NCBI GenBank assembly: GCA_013146195.2
Contig: CM028377.1
Coordinates: 105,367,547-105,431,546, forward strand
Direction of reading: 5' to 3'
Length of the DNA stretch: 64,000 nucleotides
DNA from: Codonopsis lanceolata
Lineage: Eukaryota; Streptophyta; Magnoliopsida; Asterales; Campanulaceae
Shown here: positions 1 through 10,724 of the stretch, piece after piece
How the letters are laid out: the number at the start of each line of letters is the position of its first letter
How positions within the stretch are numbered: the stretch's first letter is position 1
Notes under the pieces: generated by a model
Told to the model about the DNA's origin: nothing
Databases searched by the model: none
The model's input: only the letters and a program-made list of their open reading frames with translations
Translations under genes and position numbers: made by a program

Positions 1-703
1 TAAGATTTAGAAACCGTTAGATTTAGAAATATACGATAGTCTTAAGATCTTGATTTTGTTCATTGAGAAATGATGGTAGCTTTAAGTTCTACTAATGTTA
101 AGTGGGGTTTACTATCACGTTGCTTCATTGAGATTTATGTTAGATATAGTACGATGACAAGATTGATAAAGACGATTGGAGATATATATAGGCCACCATC
201 TCTTCCTTCGTTTGTGTAACTCTTTGAGGTAATACTTACGTCCGAGGGGAAATAGATAAGTCTTGGTTTGATTCTTTAGGGTATTGAAGTATCTTTCTCA
301 ATGAGCATTTTAAGAATTCACCTTATGGTTTAAGTTGATTGATAGATCATGTGCGTTAGGTTATAAGATGTACTTTGATATCGGAGCTAATTAGAGATTT
401 CGTATTAGAATTTTTTTTTTTAGTTTGAATAAATAGAAACTTTGGATGTTGCTTTGTGATTTGAATTAATAAGAACCTTAGATACGGTTAATTATTGAAA
501 TAGAATTTTGTTATTTTCAATTTATTTATTAAAAAAATCTATTTTTATAATGATTTATGATAGTGCACATGATCGATTGGAGTGACATTGTGAGTTAGTA
601 GTTTACTCAACTTAGACCTACTCTTTATGTCATTTAGTAAGTCACATTTTGAGGTTTCGATTTCATTATACATAGTAATGTTGATCGCTCTTATTTGTAC
701 CAA
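1..703 (+). other. Untranslated leader of the Ty3/gypsy element
   Basis: AT-rich sequence without a coding signal, lying directly upstream of the gag ATG at 704. It contains neither an LTR end nor the usual initiator-Met primer-binding motif TGGTATCAGAGC, so it is read as leader downstream of a PBS that is out of view. It contains stretches repeating 'ttagatttagaaa'. Confidence 0.55.
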
Positions 704-1879
704 ATGGCACGTGAAGGACGCACTGGAGCTCGTGGACGTGGAAGGGGTACTAGAGCTGGTAGAGTCCTGGAAGACTCCACTTCTGGCAATACACCCGAAG
801 TAGTCCAACCAAACGCAAATGTTAATGGACCTGTACCTACAGTGCTAGTATACCCTACCTTATATACCTTGCTTTAGACTATAGCACAGGCCCTTGTGGG
901 AAATAGGGACCAGGGAAACGCAGCACCGGCTCAACCTGTAGCTCCAGCTCAACCTACAGTTAAGGATCCGCTAGAAAGTTTCCAGAAACGAAACCCAAGG
1001 AAGTTTACAGGAGCACCGGGCACGGAGAAGCCTGATGAGTGGTTGCATCACATGAAGAAGATCCTTGGGACAATGACATGCTCCAGCGAACAACAGGTGA
1101 AACTAGCAACCTTTATGCTGTAGGGGGAAGCTAGTCAGTGGTGGGATTCTGAGAAGAGGACACTAGAGTCTTGGGGTGTTGAAGTGATTACTTGGGACAT
1201 ATTCGTGGAGGTGTTCAACAAGAAGTATTTTCCACCAAGCATGAAGGACAGGAAGCTAGAGGAATTTCTTAACCTCGAGCAAGGGAAGATGACGATTGAT
1301 GAGTACAATGCAAAATTCATCGAGTTGTCGAAATTTGCTCCCGCTCTTTTTGCTGACGAAGATCAGAAAGCCAGGAAGTTTGAGAGCGGCCTAAATAGCC
1401 GGATTAGCTATAGGCTGACTCCTCTACAATTGCCAACCTTTGCTGATGTGCTGGACAGAGCTCGTGTGATGGAGTTGGAGTCTGTCGAGTACCAAAGAAA
1501 GAAGGATGAGAGGAAGAGGGGTCCTGATGAGAGTTCCGACCGAAACCATGGTAAGCATCAGGAGGGGAATGGATATAAAAGAAGGAATACAGAGAACAAT
1601 GATAACAGAGGGACCAACCCGCCAAGTCGGAATTATAATCATGGCCCTCAGCAGAATCAATGGCGGAATCAGAACTAAGGTCATCAGCAGAACCAATGGC
1701 CTAACCAGAACCAGGGACGAAATCAGAATACCAATCAAACTTGCGGTAGGTGTGGGAAGAACCACAAGACTGAAGCATGTTTTTGGACAAAGGGAGCTTG
1801 TTTCAATTGCGGCAAGGTGGGACATAAGGCCAGGGACTGCCCAGAACCACCAAAGGGTGGTGCTAATCAAGGAACATGA
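704..1879 (+). pseudogene. gag of the Tekay-like gypsy element, broken by stops
   Basis: Nucleocapsid-type polyprotein. The frame opens with MAREGRTGARGRGRG at 704; this ATG is chosen because the basic Gly/Arg start is typical of the lineage. One frame (frame 2) carries the whole gene: a capsid-like core from about 985 (ESFQKRNPRKFTG) through about 1480 (RARVMELE), then a Gln/Asn-rich linker, then a zinc knuckle CFNCGKVGHKARDC (C-x2-C-x4-H-x4-C) near 1798-1840, preceded by a variant CGRCGKNHK cluster. In-frame stops occur at 875, 1121, 1676 and 1877. The 1121 stop sits where the family has Gln (FML-stop-GEA), which fits CAG to TAG decay. The protease frame follows in the same register. Confidence 0.88.
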
Positions 1880-1924
1880 GGGGAAGATAAGAACAAACCA
1901 AGAGGACAAGGAAGGATATTTGCG

Positions 1925-3957
1925 ATGACAACTAGAGATGCAAGGGCTAAAAAGGACGTGGTAGTAGGTACCGTCCAGCTTTACTCTCGTGACGTATATG
2001 CATTGATTGATCCTGGTGCCACACACTCAATTATACGTACCACACTCGCACATCGTATGAAATTGTGTTCTCAAAGCCTGGAAGTTGACCTAGTTATAGA
2101 CACGCCTACTAAAGAATCCATTCCTGTAACCACAGTGTATGAGTCATGCCCTTTGAAGTTTGAGGATAGAGAAATGCCTATTGATTTGCTACCTTTAGAT
2201 ATCCAAGACTTTGATCTAATATTAGGCATGGATTGGCTAGCGGCGTTTCGCGCTAAGGTAGACTATTTCGAGAAGGAAGTCGTATTTTGCATGCAGGGTG
2301 AGGCAGAATTTCGCTTTAAGGGGTCTAAACCAGTAGTTCCATCTTGTATTATTTCTTCCTTGAAGGTGAGAAGGTTGTTAATGAAGGGCTGCCAAGGCTA
2401 TTTAGCCTCCATTATTGATAGTCGAAAGGAAGGGGTTAAGTTGGAATCCCTATCCGTGGTTAAGGAGTTTGAGGATGTGTTTCCGGAGGATTTACCAGGT
2501 CTTCCACCTGAACGGGAGGTAGAATTTGGAATCGATCTAGCACTGGGGACGACGCCTATTTCTAAAGCACCATATAGAATGGCACCAGCATAACTCAAGG
2601 AGTTAAAATAACAATTACAGGAATTGTTGAAGAAAGATTTGATTAGACCAAGTGTTTCACCTTGGGGCGCTCCGGTATTATTCGTGAAAAAGAAGGATGG
2701 GAGTATGAGAATGTGCATCGATTACCGTGAGCTCAATCGGGTCACAATAAGGAATAAGTACCCTCTGCCTAGGATTGATGACTTGTTTGATCAATTACAA
2801 GGGCGTGTTATTTTTCAAAAATTGATCTTCGCTCGGGGTACCATCAGTTGAGGGTTAAGAAGGAGGATATTTTGAAGACCGCTTTCCGAACTCGCTATGG
2901 ACATTATGAATTCTTGGTAATGTCGTTTGGACTCACAAATGCCCCAGCTGCCTTCATGGATCTCATGAATAAGGTTTTCCAGAAGTTCCTCGACCGGTGT
3001 GTGATCGTATTTATTGATGACATCTTGATCTATTCGAAGACCCGGGAAGAACACGAGCAACACTTGTGGTCAGTGCTGCAAATATTAAGATAGGATAAGT
3101 TGTATTCTAAATTTAAGAAATGTGAATTTTGGATGGAGAAGGTAGCCTTTTGGGGACATGTTGTGAACAAGGATGGAATTTCAGTCGACCCCGCCAAGAT
3201 TGAAGCTATTGTGAGTTGGGACAGGCCGACGACAGCGACAGAAGTGCGAAGTTTCTTGGGTTTAGTAGGATATTACCGTCGCTTTGTGGAAGGATTCTCG
3301 AAGATCGCGACACCTTTGACTAAGCTGACTCAGAAGAACATGAAATTTGTGTGGACGGAGGACTGTGAGTCCAACTTTCAAGAATTGAAGAAGAGATTGG
3401 TTTCAGCACCAATTCTTACTTTACCATTGGGCACAGACGGGTTTGTGATCTATAGCGACGCTTCTTTGAAGGGTTTGGGGTGTGTTCTGATGCAAGATGG
3501 GAAGGTGATTGCCTATGCATCACAACAACTGAAGAACTTTGAGAAGAATTACCCGACTCACGACTTAGAATTGGCTGCAGTGGTGTTTGCGTTGAAGATT
3601 TGGAGACACTACTTATATGGGGTGACATGCGAGATTTACACAGATCACAAGAGCCTGAAGTACATTTTTACCGAGAAAGAATTGAACATGAGACATAGAA
3701 GGTGGTTAGAGTTGTTCAAGGATTACGACTGCACCATTTTATATCACCCAGGCAAGGCCAATGTAGTGGCTGATGCCTTGAGTCGCAAGAGTAGGGGAAC
3801 ATTAGCGATGATGCTGACAAAAGAGAAGAGACTTCTCAAAGAGATCGAGAATTTGGGCCTAGAAGTGCGGGTAAGAGGAGGAAAAGGTTATTTGGCTCGT
3901 TTGAGTCTTCAACCGTCGTTACTAGAAAGAATAAAACGGCCGAGAGAGCTGATCTAG
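1925..3957 (+). pseudogene. Protease, reverse transcriptase and RNase H part of pol (gypsy)
   Basis: Protease: from 1925, an aspartic protease-like block with YALIDPGATHSII near 2000 (Asp-Pro-Gly in place of the usual Asp-Ser/Thr-Gly) and ILGMDWL near 2220. RT: from about 2624, with VLFVKKKDGSMRMCIDYREL and the catalytic box VFIDDILIYSK near 3007-3040. RNase H: from about 3430, with VIYSDASLKGLG and YTDHKSLKYIF. Breaks: stops at 2591 and 2609, a one-base loss near 2814 that moves the frame from 2 to 1 inside the SKIDLRSGYHQ block, a TAG at 3091, and a frame change near 3940. The catalytic residues can still be read, but no uninterrupted enzyme can be made. Confidence 0.9.
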
Positions 3958-3962
3958 AGTTA

Positions 3963-5344
3963 ATGAAAATTTGGGAAGGTGTAGAGATGGGAGCCCAGAT
4001 AGATTTTCGACTTGGAGGGGATGGTATTCTACGTTTTGGAAGAAGGATTTGTGTGCCATCGGATCTGGAGTTGAGGAGAGAAGTGTTAGAAGAGGCTCAC
4101 AATTCAAGGTTTGCGGTACACCCTAGGAGTACAAAGATGTATCGAGACATGAAGGAGACGTTTTGGGGAGAAAATATGAAACGAGAGATTGCAGAATTTG
4201 TCGCTAAGTGTTTGGTGTGCCAACAAGTTAAGAGCGAACATCAACGACCTGGTGGAATGTTACAGTCACTACCGATTCCCAAATGGAAGTGGGAACACAT
4301 TACTATGGACTTTGTGGTAGGGTTACCTAGAATGCTAAAGGGGCACAATGCTATTTGGGTTATCGCAGATCGATTGACCAAGTCAGCTCATTTTCTTGCC
4401 TTCAAGACTAATGACTCTTTTGAGAAGCTAGCAAAGTTGTATGTTGACGAGATCGTTAGACTACATGGAATTCCAGTTTCTATAGTTTCGGATCGGGATG
4501 CCCGATTCACTTCGAAGTTTTGGGGTAGCTTGCAGAAGGCCTTGGGCACAAATTTGAGCATGAGTACGACCTTCCATCCATAGACAGATGGCCAGTCAGA
4601 ACGGACCATACAAACATTGGAGGATATGCTTAGGGCTTGTACTTTGGATTTACAAGGGAATTGGGATGACCATCTGCCGTTGGTTGAGTTTACGTATAAC
4701 AATAGTTTTCATGCGAGCATTGGTATGGCACCGTACGAAGCATTGTATGGAAAAAAAATGTAGATCACCTACGTGTTGGGATGAAGTGGGCGAGAGGCAA
4801 CTGTTGAGGCTAGAACTTGTGCAGATTACATCGGATAAGGTACAGTTGATCAAGAAGAGACTCCTTACGACCCAGAGTAGACAGAAATCTTAAGCCAATA
4901 AGCGTTGTCGCGAACTTGGGTTTGAAGTGGGAGATCATGTGTTTCTCAAAATTTCACCGACCAGGGGAGTTATGAGATTTGGCATTAAGGGGAAACTCAA
5001 CCCGAGATTTGTAAGCCCTTTTGAAATATTGGATCGTGTGGGAGAAGTCGCTTATAGGCTTGTTTTACCACCTACGCTTTCAGGAGTTCACAATATATTC
5101 TCTGTGTCGATGCTGAGGAAATACGTCCCAGATCCAAGCCACGTAATTGCTTTCGAACCCTTACAATTGCGGGAAGATTTGTGCTACGAGGAACAACCAG
5201 TTCGTATAGTGGACCGGAAGGATCAAGTATTGAGACGACGTACCATTCCGACGTGAAGGCAAGTGGACTAATCACACCGAGAGAGAGGCTACTTGGGAAT
5301 TAGAGGAAGATATGCAAGAAAGACATCCAAGCCTCTTCGACTGA
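3963..5344 (+). pseudogene. Integrase with chromodomain-like C-terminus (gypsy pol 3' part)
   Basis: Zinc-binding HHCC region (HNSRFAVHP...CLVCQQVKSEHQRPGG) near 4100-4250. DDE core with MDFVVGLPR near 4308, SDRDARFTSKFW near 4490 and the Glu in GQSERTIQTLED near 4590-4630. The GPF/chromodomain-like tail includes VKVKW-type sequence ending EEDMQERHPSLFD before TGA at 5342. Stops at 4581 (HP-stop-TDGQSE, where the family has Gln) and 4891, a shift in an A-run near 4752 and another shift near 5250 break it. The tail resembles Tekay/Del chromoviruses, which use it for chromatin targeting; that role is family knowledge, not shown here. Confidence 0.88.
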
Positions 5345-5380
5345 TTAGGTACGTTAAGTTTAGGGACTAAACTTCTTTTA

Positions 5381-5722
5381 AGGGGGTGAGAGTGTAATAC
5401 CCCGATAATTTTAGTAAAAAAATATTAATTTTTATTTATTTAATATTACGATCGTTTTGGACCTACATAATTAATGTTATAATTATTGAGTTAAATTAAT
5501 GTTTTGAACCTATTAAGTAACTAATTAAATTGGGTTGGGCTTGCCCATTGTGACTAGGATTAATTACTATTCCTAATAATATTACCCAATTAAAAGATTG
5601 GTCTTGGCCCATTTAGTGTTAGGTTAGGAAACCTAATAGGGTTTCAGATAATAAAGGGTTAAAGGAGGAGGGTTAACGAAGTACCAAAGAAAAAAGAAAA
5701 GAAGAATCGGAGAGAGGAAGAG
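5381..5722 (+). repeat. Polypurine tract and 5' part of the 3' LTR
   Basis: The purine-rich AAGGGGGTGAGAG at about 5380-5392 is immediately followed by TGTAATACCCCGATAATTTT at 5393, the expected plus-strand priming tract and LTR start of this lineage. About 330 bp of LTR is seen before the N run; the remainder is missing. Confidence 0.8.
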
Positions 5723-5822
5723 NNNNNNNNNNNNNNNNNNNNNNNNNNNNNNNNNNNNNNNNNNNNNNNNNNNNNNNNNNNNNNNNNNNNNNNNNNNNNN
5801 NNNNNNNNNNNNNNNNNNNNNN
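5723..5822. other. Assembly gap (100 N)
   Basis: Exactly 100 N, a usual placeholder for a gap of unknown size. The left side is gypsy LTR and the right side is copia RNase H, so the two sides belong to different elements and their true distance is unknown. Confidence 0.99.
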
Positions 5823-5836
5823 TACGAACACCAATC

Positions 5837-6280
5837 TTGGGTTCAAAGGATGCCGACTGGCCGTGCTTTGATGACATGGTAAGTACATCTGGAGGATGTT
5901 TTTATCTAGGAAACAATCTGATTTCTTGGTTTAGCAAGAAACAAAATTGTGTGGCTCTATCAACAACTGAATCAATATATAGCTGCAAAGGCATGTACAC
6001 AACTTTGTGGATGAAACAAATGATTCAAGATTATGGATTGCATAGTGACATTTTAATCATGTATTGTGACAACACAAGTGCTATAAGCATAGCTAAAATC
6101 CTGTTCAACACAAAAGAACAAAGCACATAGATATAAGACACCATTTTATTAGAGACTTAGTTGAACAAGGCATTGTGTGCATTGACTGTTGATACAGGAT
6201 AACACGTTGATATCTTTACTAAAAGTCTAGATTTTGAGAGATTCATCAATCTTGGAAATCTCATGTATGTGCTATGTAAT
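5837..6280 (+). pseudogene. copia RNase H, C-terminal part
   Basis: Reads DADWPCFDDMVSTSGGCFYL, then LISWFSKKQNCVALSTTES and YCDNTSAISIAK, the hallmark blocks of the Ty1/copia RNase H that degrades the RNA strand during reverse transcription. The family usually has SDYAG or SDWAG after the first Asp; here the Gly-Cys is replaced by Pro-Cys. A TAG at 6128 breaks the frame, but homologous sequence continues (IDIRHHFIRDLVEQG, DIFTKSLDFERF) to about 6280. Upstream RT and integrase are not in the window. Confidence 0.85.
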
Positions 6281-7576
6281 CACTCACTATATATATAAAA
6301 TAAAAATATAAAAAAATAAAAAATATATAAAATATTTAGGCATCTTTGCATTGTTATCTAGGAGAGGCACACTAGATCAAATCTGTTTGCATTTAGTACC
6401 TTTGAGCATGTGTAATGATTCATTCAAAAATTATCTGTGTGATTATGTTGTCAAAATTCTTCTCACCTTCTCCCAAAAGTTGTTGTGTTTGAGAGAAATC
6501 TCTTTTTGCACCACAAAGGAAAGAGCTACCTTTCAAAAGTTTTTAGGATCTTTCAATTTGTCAATGTACCATGAAGTTTCGACTTGCATGGGTTGATCTT
6601 GACTAAATTGACTCCTCGATTTGAAAAGTGTGAAAGCTACCTAACGGAAAAAGAGCTACCTATGAACAAGGTTGTGGCTTCCTTCTTTTGGGACTATGGA
6701 TTTTCGAATTTCATGGGTCGATCAAATGCAAAGTTGCCACCCTTGGTAAATAGTGTGAAAGGTTCCTAGTGGTGTCTTTAGCTTGAAATAAAGTAAAGCT
6801 AGTTTTATAGGGAAATAAAGTACCTATAATGTTTTGGGAGAAATTGTGTTATTTGGTGAAAGAAAATTGCAAATTCAAACATAAAATCACAGATTTTTGG
6901 GTGAATGTGATTTCCATTGTTGCAACATTGAGGAGGCGCAATCGTTGATCTAGACATATCACTTGTGTGTATATGCATTCTTTAGGTTGTTTTTTTTTTT
7001 GCATATTTTAGACATCTTGTTTAGGACATATAGGTGCATGTTATCGCCTTCTTAATGTCATACGTCCATCAAGTTTAATGCTGCTTTTGATTCTTGTTCT
7101 CAAAGTCATGATTTTATGTGGTGTCTACACTCTTGTGTTGTTTCTTCATGATTTGAACTAGCTAGTATGCGTGTTTATATATTTGTGGAGTCTCAGTGCA
7201 GTTAAGTATGTTTTTGTGTATACCCAAAATATCGATCAATTAAGCGAATGTGTTTTTGAAATCGATTGTAACTCAAATTGGTCTTATATCTCTCATGTCT
7301 CAAGCGACAAACTCATGTCTTACTCATATCGAGTTGGTCGGCTTGTGGAGTTTGAATTTTGAATGCCTTGTGATGTGTGCGACGGTTCATTTCACTTTGC
7401 ATTAATTACCAACGTCTAATTGCAAATTAGTGGCGGGGTTTAGTGAGTCTCTCTTGCGAGGCGTGCGCCATTGTTCACCAAAATCTCTTCAAAATTTCGG
7501 CGACTTTGTTCGGTCTCGATTGTTTCTCAACAATTATCTCTCCATCATCCTAAGTTCTTCTCTCGATTAGACTTCA
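6281..7576 (+). other. Noncoding spacer between RNase H and env-like gene
   Basis: AT-rich and without a convincing reading frame. Two short stretches near 6520-6560 and 6630-6670 share 'gagctacct' wording, suggesting a weak internal repeat. Such a spacer is usual between pol and the extra 3' gene in SIRE-type copia elements. Confidence 0.45.
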
Positions 7577-9400
7577 ATGGCATCCTCATCTAAAAGCCCC
7601 CAAATTTTCGAGGTCGAATGTCACAACAACGAAGACATCGGTGAGCCCTAATCTCTCGGCGGTTGATGCTGTCAAAGGCCATGGTTGTCTATCAAGCAGG
7701 TCACTGAACCTCTCGCCATGATTCTCCGGTGAGAAAGGAAAGCAATTGATGTTGAAAATCACGGCGACTTATGCGGTTTCTCCTCCATCGGCAACCAGAG
7801 CACTTTCGCGTTCAAAAGCGTCAGCGTGGAATTAGGCCAACTATGATAACCCTCCTGCCTAGATGTTCAAGTTGCGAAGAAAAATAAGGTTGAGGCGACT
7901 TCTTGAACCGGTGATTCTTGCAAGCGATTCGATGATGAGGATTTTGTTCCTCCGGCGGGGTCAATTCCCCCACACTGGCGGCTCCTATGTCACCAACTTC
8001 TCCAGCCTCTTCTCCCGGTTGGGTTGAAGATGAAGATTATCCAATTCCATCCCAAGGTAGTTTTCCCTCGAATCTCCTCGCCTCGAAGGCCTTCCTCAAA
8101 GTTGCACCATCGGCATTGATGATGAAGTTGTTCAAAATTTAATTCGATTGCGCCGGGGCTCGTGTCTCTTCATCGAGGTCCTTGGCCGCTCCTCAGGCCG
8201 AGCACCTAGTCCATCGACTTCGCCGAATTTGGCGATAGTTCGAGAACTATGCTACTCGAAAGGTACCCACGCTGCTAGTGAAGAATCGATAAGTCTCGGT
8301 GAAATCTTGAGGAGGCTACGTTCGTCTAAATGTTGCGATTGTTGCAACATCGAAAAATGAAACCTCTTGGTACTCCCTACTCATCTTCGTTTATTTCCAA
8401 AAGCTGCTTCTCGTCGATATAATATTTCTAGAAATATCATTGATGAGCGAAATGTTACGAGTTCAATGTTGGATAATTTTAATGCATGCACGCTTATTTC
8501 TGCGCTCGACATCTTTTGAAAACCTTGTCTCTTGCGGTCCGTATCCTCGTGAGGCGATTCATGAGTTTTATGCTAATCTTGAAAAGAGAATTCATGATTA
8601 CGTTGATTCTAGTTTTGAAAAAGTGTTTGTGAGAGGTCGATGGTTTTCATTTTCCCCCATGTCATAAACTCCATGCTTGGTTCTCATCCTACGTATTGTT
8701 GATTTCAATGTTGACCTAAATTTGTGCATTTGTGAACTTTCGGGTGGTCGAATTAAATTATGGCGGCAAGGGTGTTCTGTTAGTACTTCACGGTGTCCTC
8801 TACTACATGCCTTTTTGCACAAAATATCATTTGTGCAAATTGGTCTCAGATCCAAAAACACAAATGTCATAGCGAAGAGCATGCTAAAATCTTGTATCTC
8901 CTTGGCTCTCAAAAACCTTTGATCTAGGGTATGTTTTTAGGAAGATATCATCCATGGTGAAACGGTGGTGACAAGCGGTCCCTCATATTTCCTCACTCAT
9001 TTACGGGATCCTACTTTCCGAGGTATAAACCTTCTTCCTCCATTCGACTCTCACGTTCTTGAGCCTCTTCATTTTCCTCAAAACTTTTAAAAGGCGATAG
9101 GCTCGTGAATTGCCTTTCGATTCGGCTTGAATCCACCTTTCAGATCCTCTATTCCTCAAATGCTTGCGCCTCTCCTTGAGTTCTGTTTCACTCTTTGTTA
9201 TCGTTGTTCCTCAGAATGTTGCAACATCCGATTGCAACATCCACCTGTTGCTCCTCCTACGGCTCCTATGTCGGTTGTCTTTGTCAAAGAGCAAGCTGCG
9301 GTTGATCTGAGGACCAGCTCTCTCACCTTTACGCACATCGGGCCTTTCTCACTACTTTGGTACGCGTATTCCTCTTTGGGCAACATTACGGTCAAATAGG
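7577..9400 (+). pseudogene. Degenerate env-like / putative plant transposon protein gene of the SIRE-like element
   Basis: Starts plausibly at ATG 7577 (MASSSKSPQIFEVE), then stops within 25 codons. The diagnostic stretch is 8435-8690: ERNVTSSMLDNFNACTLISA, then (after a shift) PREAIHEFYANL, VFVRGRWFSFSP and, after another shift, HVINSMLG. The combination EFYANL, VRG, FSP and VIN with LG is characteristic of the putative plant transposon protein domain found in SIRE-type 3' ORFs. Downstream, NIICANWSQIQ and AKILYLLGSQKPLI near 8820-8930 fit the second half. Frameshifts and stops are scattered throughout. Its biochemical role is unknown; the env label is historical. Confidence 0.72.
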
Positions 9401-9775
9401 GGTGAGGCTGCAACAAGTTAGTTGGTTGTGATCTTTGAAGATGCAAGTGATGATGTTCTGAATCGGTAGTGCTCTGAGGCGAGACGCAGCCAAATGATCT
9501 TCGAAGGATAATCTGTTGTTTCATTGTGGTTACGATGTATTGTGGTTACGATTTTATGAAAGCGATGTTGATGGTTGGTAAAACAATTACTTCATTTGAT
9601 GCGTAATAATTAGGGTAGACATTTGAGATTCATGTAACATGCTCTTCATGGTGTTGTGATTTGTTGATCATATCTCTCTTCTATATTTCGATCTTCGTGT
9701 TCGAGGAAATGTTCATCATGCTCTTCTTGCGAGGTCTTGTGGATTTGACCAAGAATGCTCGGACAAAGGGGTGAT

Positions 9776-10724
9776 TGTAAGGGTAATTTAGGCATTGCCT
9801 AATTTATCTTGTCTTCACTCTCTTGGTCAAAATAGATTTTATATTGGTATTATTGTGGTAGGATTTAATTAGGATTCTTTTTTAGATTTAGGTGATATTT
9901 TTGGTAATTAAATCTTTGCATAAGTGTTTAGTTATTGATGGTATCAAATTAGGAAACAAAATCTTGTATATTTGTCGGTTTAATTTCTTTCCTAGTAGGA
10001 TGTGTTGTTTTGCTTAGTGTATTTGCGGGATTCCTTGGTGTCTTGATTCACAAATCGTTGCGGCCTATATATAGAAGAGAAAGTCGGCGGTTTGTTGAAT
10101 GCGAGAGAAGCGAGAGTATCTTTGAAGAGCTTGGCGAGAATCGAGATCATATTCGGTAGTAGTAAGAGATTAATTCGAAGTCTTGTGTGTTGAAATTGAG
10201 AGAAGAATTCAACAACTCATACACGAAGACTTTTGCATTCTATTGCTTGCTGGCTGGCTGTTGTGTAAAACTTCGAGAACACGACCTTGTGTTTCTGAAG
10301 TTTGTGTTTCGAGCTTCCGGTTTTGGTTGATTGTTTCTTGGAAGCTATTCTTGTTTTGATCTTTTCTTCCCACGTTTGTTCTAGTAGTTTATGTGGGTTT
10401 TGTGATCTCCAAGATTCTATATCTTGTGAGATTTTTGTGTTACTTGTTAAGGTTTAAAAAGCGGTTTTGATTTTAATATAGTTTGTTGCCTTGAGGCTTG
10501 ATCTACAAGATTGATTCTTGTAGATTGTTTTTGTGTGATTTTACGTCTTACTAAGCACTGTTCGATTTCAAATCACAAAACAAAACTTCGCTGCTATTTT
10601 ACGTGTTACACTTTCGGTTCACATTGTTCTTGTCATTGTTGCAACATTCACTTTGCATTGGCGGCAACATTGGCGGCAACATAATCCCATATCGATCAGA
10701 ATCAGGTGGCATCGCGTTCTTTCA
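9776..10724 (+). repeat. 3' LTR of the SIRE-like copia element
   Basis: Starts TGTAAGGG directly after the purine tract. Shared blocks with the solo LTR at 60124-61045 occur in the same order: TAGGCAT..CCTA near the start, TTGGTCAAAATAG, a TATA segment (TATATATA at 10066 here), CTTCCCACG, ATGTGGG, CTCCAAGATTC and the GATCTACAAG...CTTGTAGATTG hairpin. The end is set at 10724 because GTTCTTTCA there matches GTTCTTACA at the end of the solo LTR; an earlier possible end is TGTTACA at 10610. Confidence 0.75.

Larger units (their letters stand above)
1..5722 (+). mobile_element. Ty3/gypsy LTR retrotransposon, Tekay/Del-like, decayed, cut by the window edge and a scaffold gap
   Basis: A plus-strand element whose remains run in the order gag, protease, reverse transcriptase, RNase H, integrase and a chromodomain-like tail, which is the Ty3/gypsy order. 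The 5' LTR and primer-binding site lie outside the window. A purine-rich tract just before a TGTAATACCCC start at 5393 marks the 3' LTR, which enters the N gap at 5723. At least a dozen in-frame stops or frameshifts break the polyprotein, so the copy is not autonomous. The Tekay/Del lineage is inferred from the style of the integrase tail and of the LTR start; a tree of the RT domain would settle it. Confidence 0.9.
5823..10724 (+). mobile_element. 3' half of a SIRE-like Ty1/copia element: RNase H, env-like gene, 3' LTR
   Basis: Order: copia RNase H remnant, a long spacer, a gene matching the plant transposon/env-like family found downstream of pol in SIRE elements, a purine tract (ACAAAGGGGTGAT) and an LTR starting TGTAAGGG at 9776. 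The 5' part lies in or beyond the gap. The LTR is homologous to the complete solo LTR at 60124-61045, which supports its start. Placement in SIRE is inferred from the env-like gene position. Confidence 0.75.
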
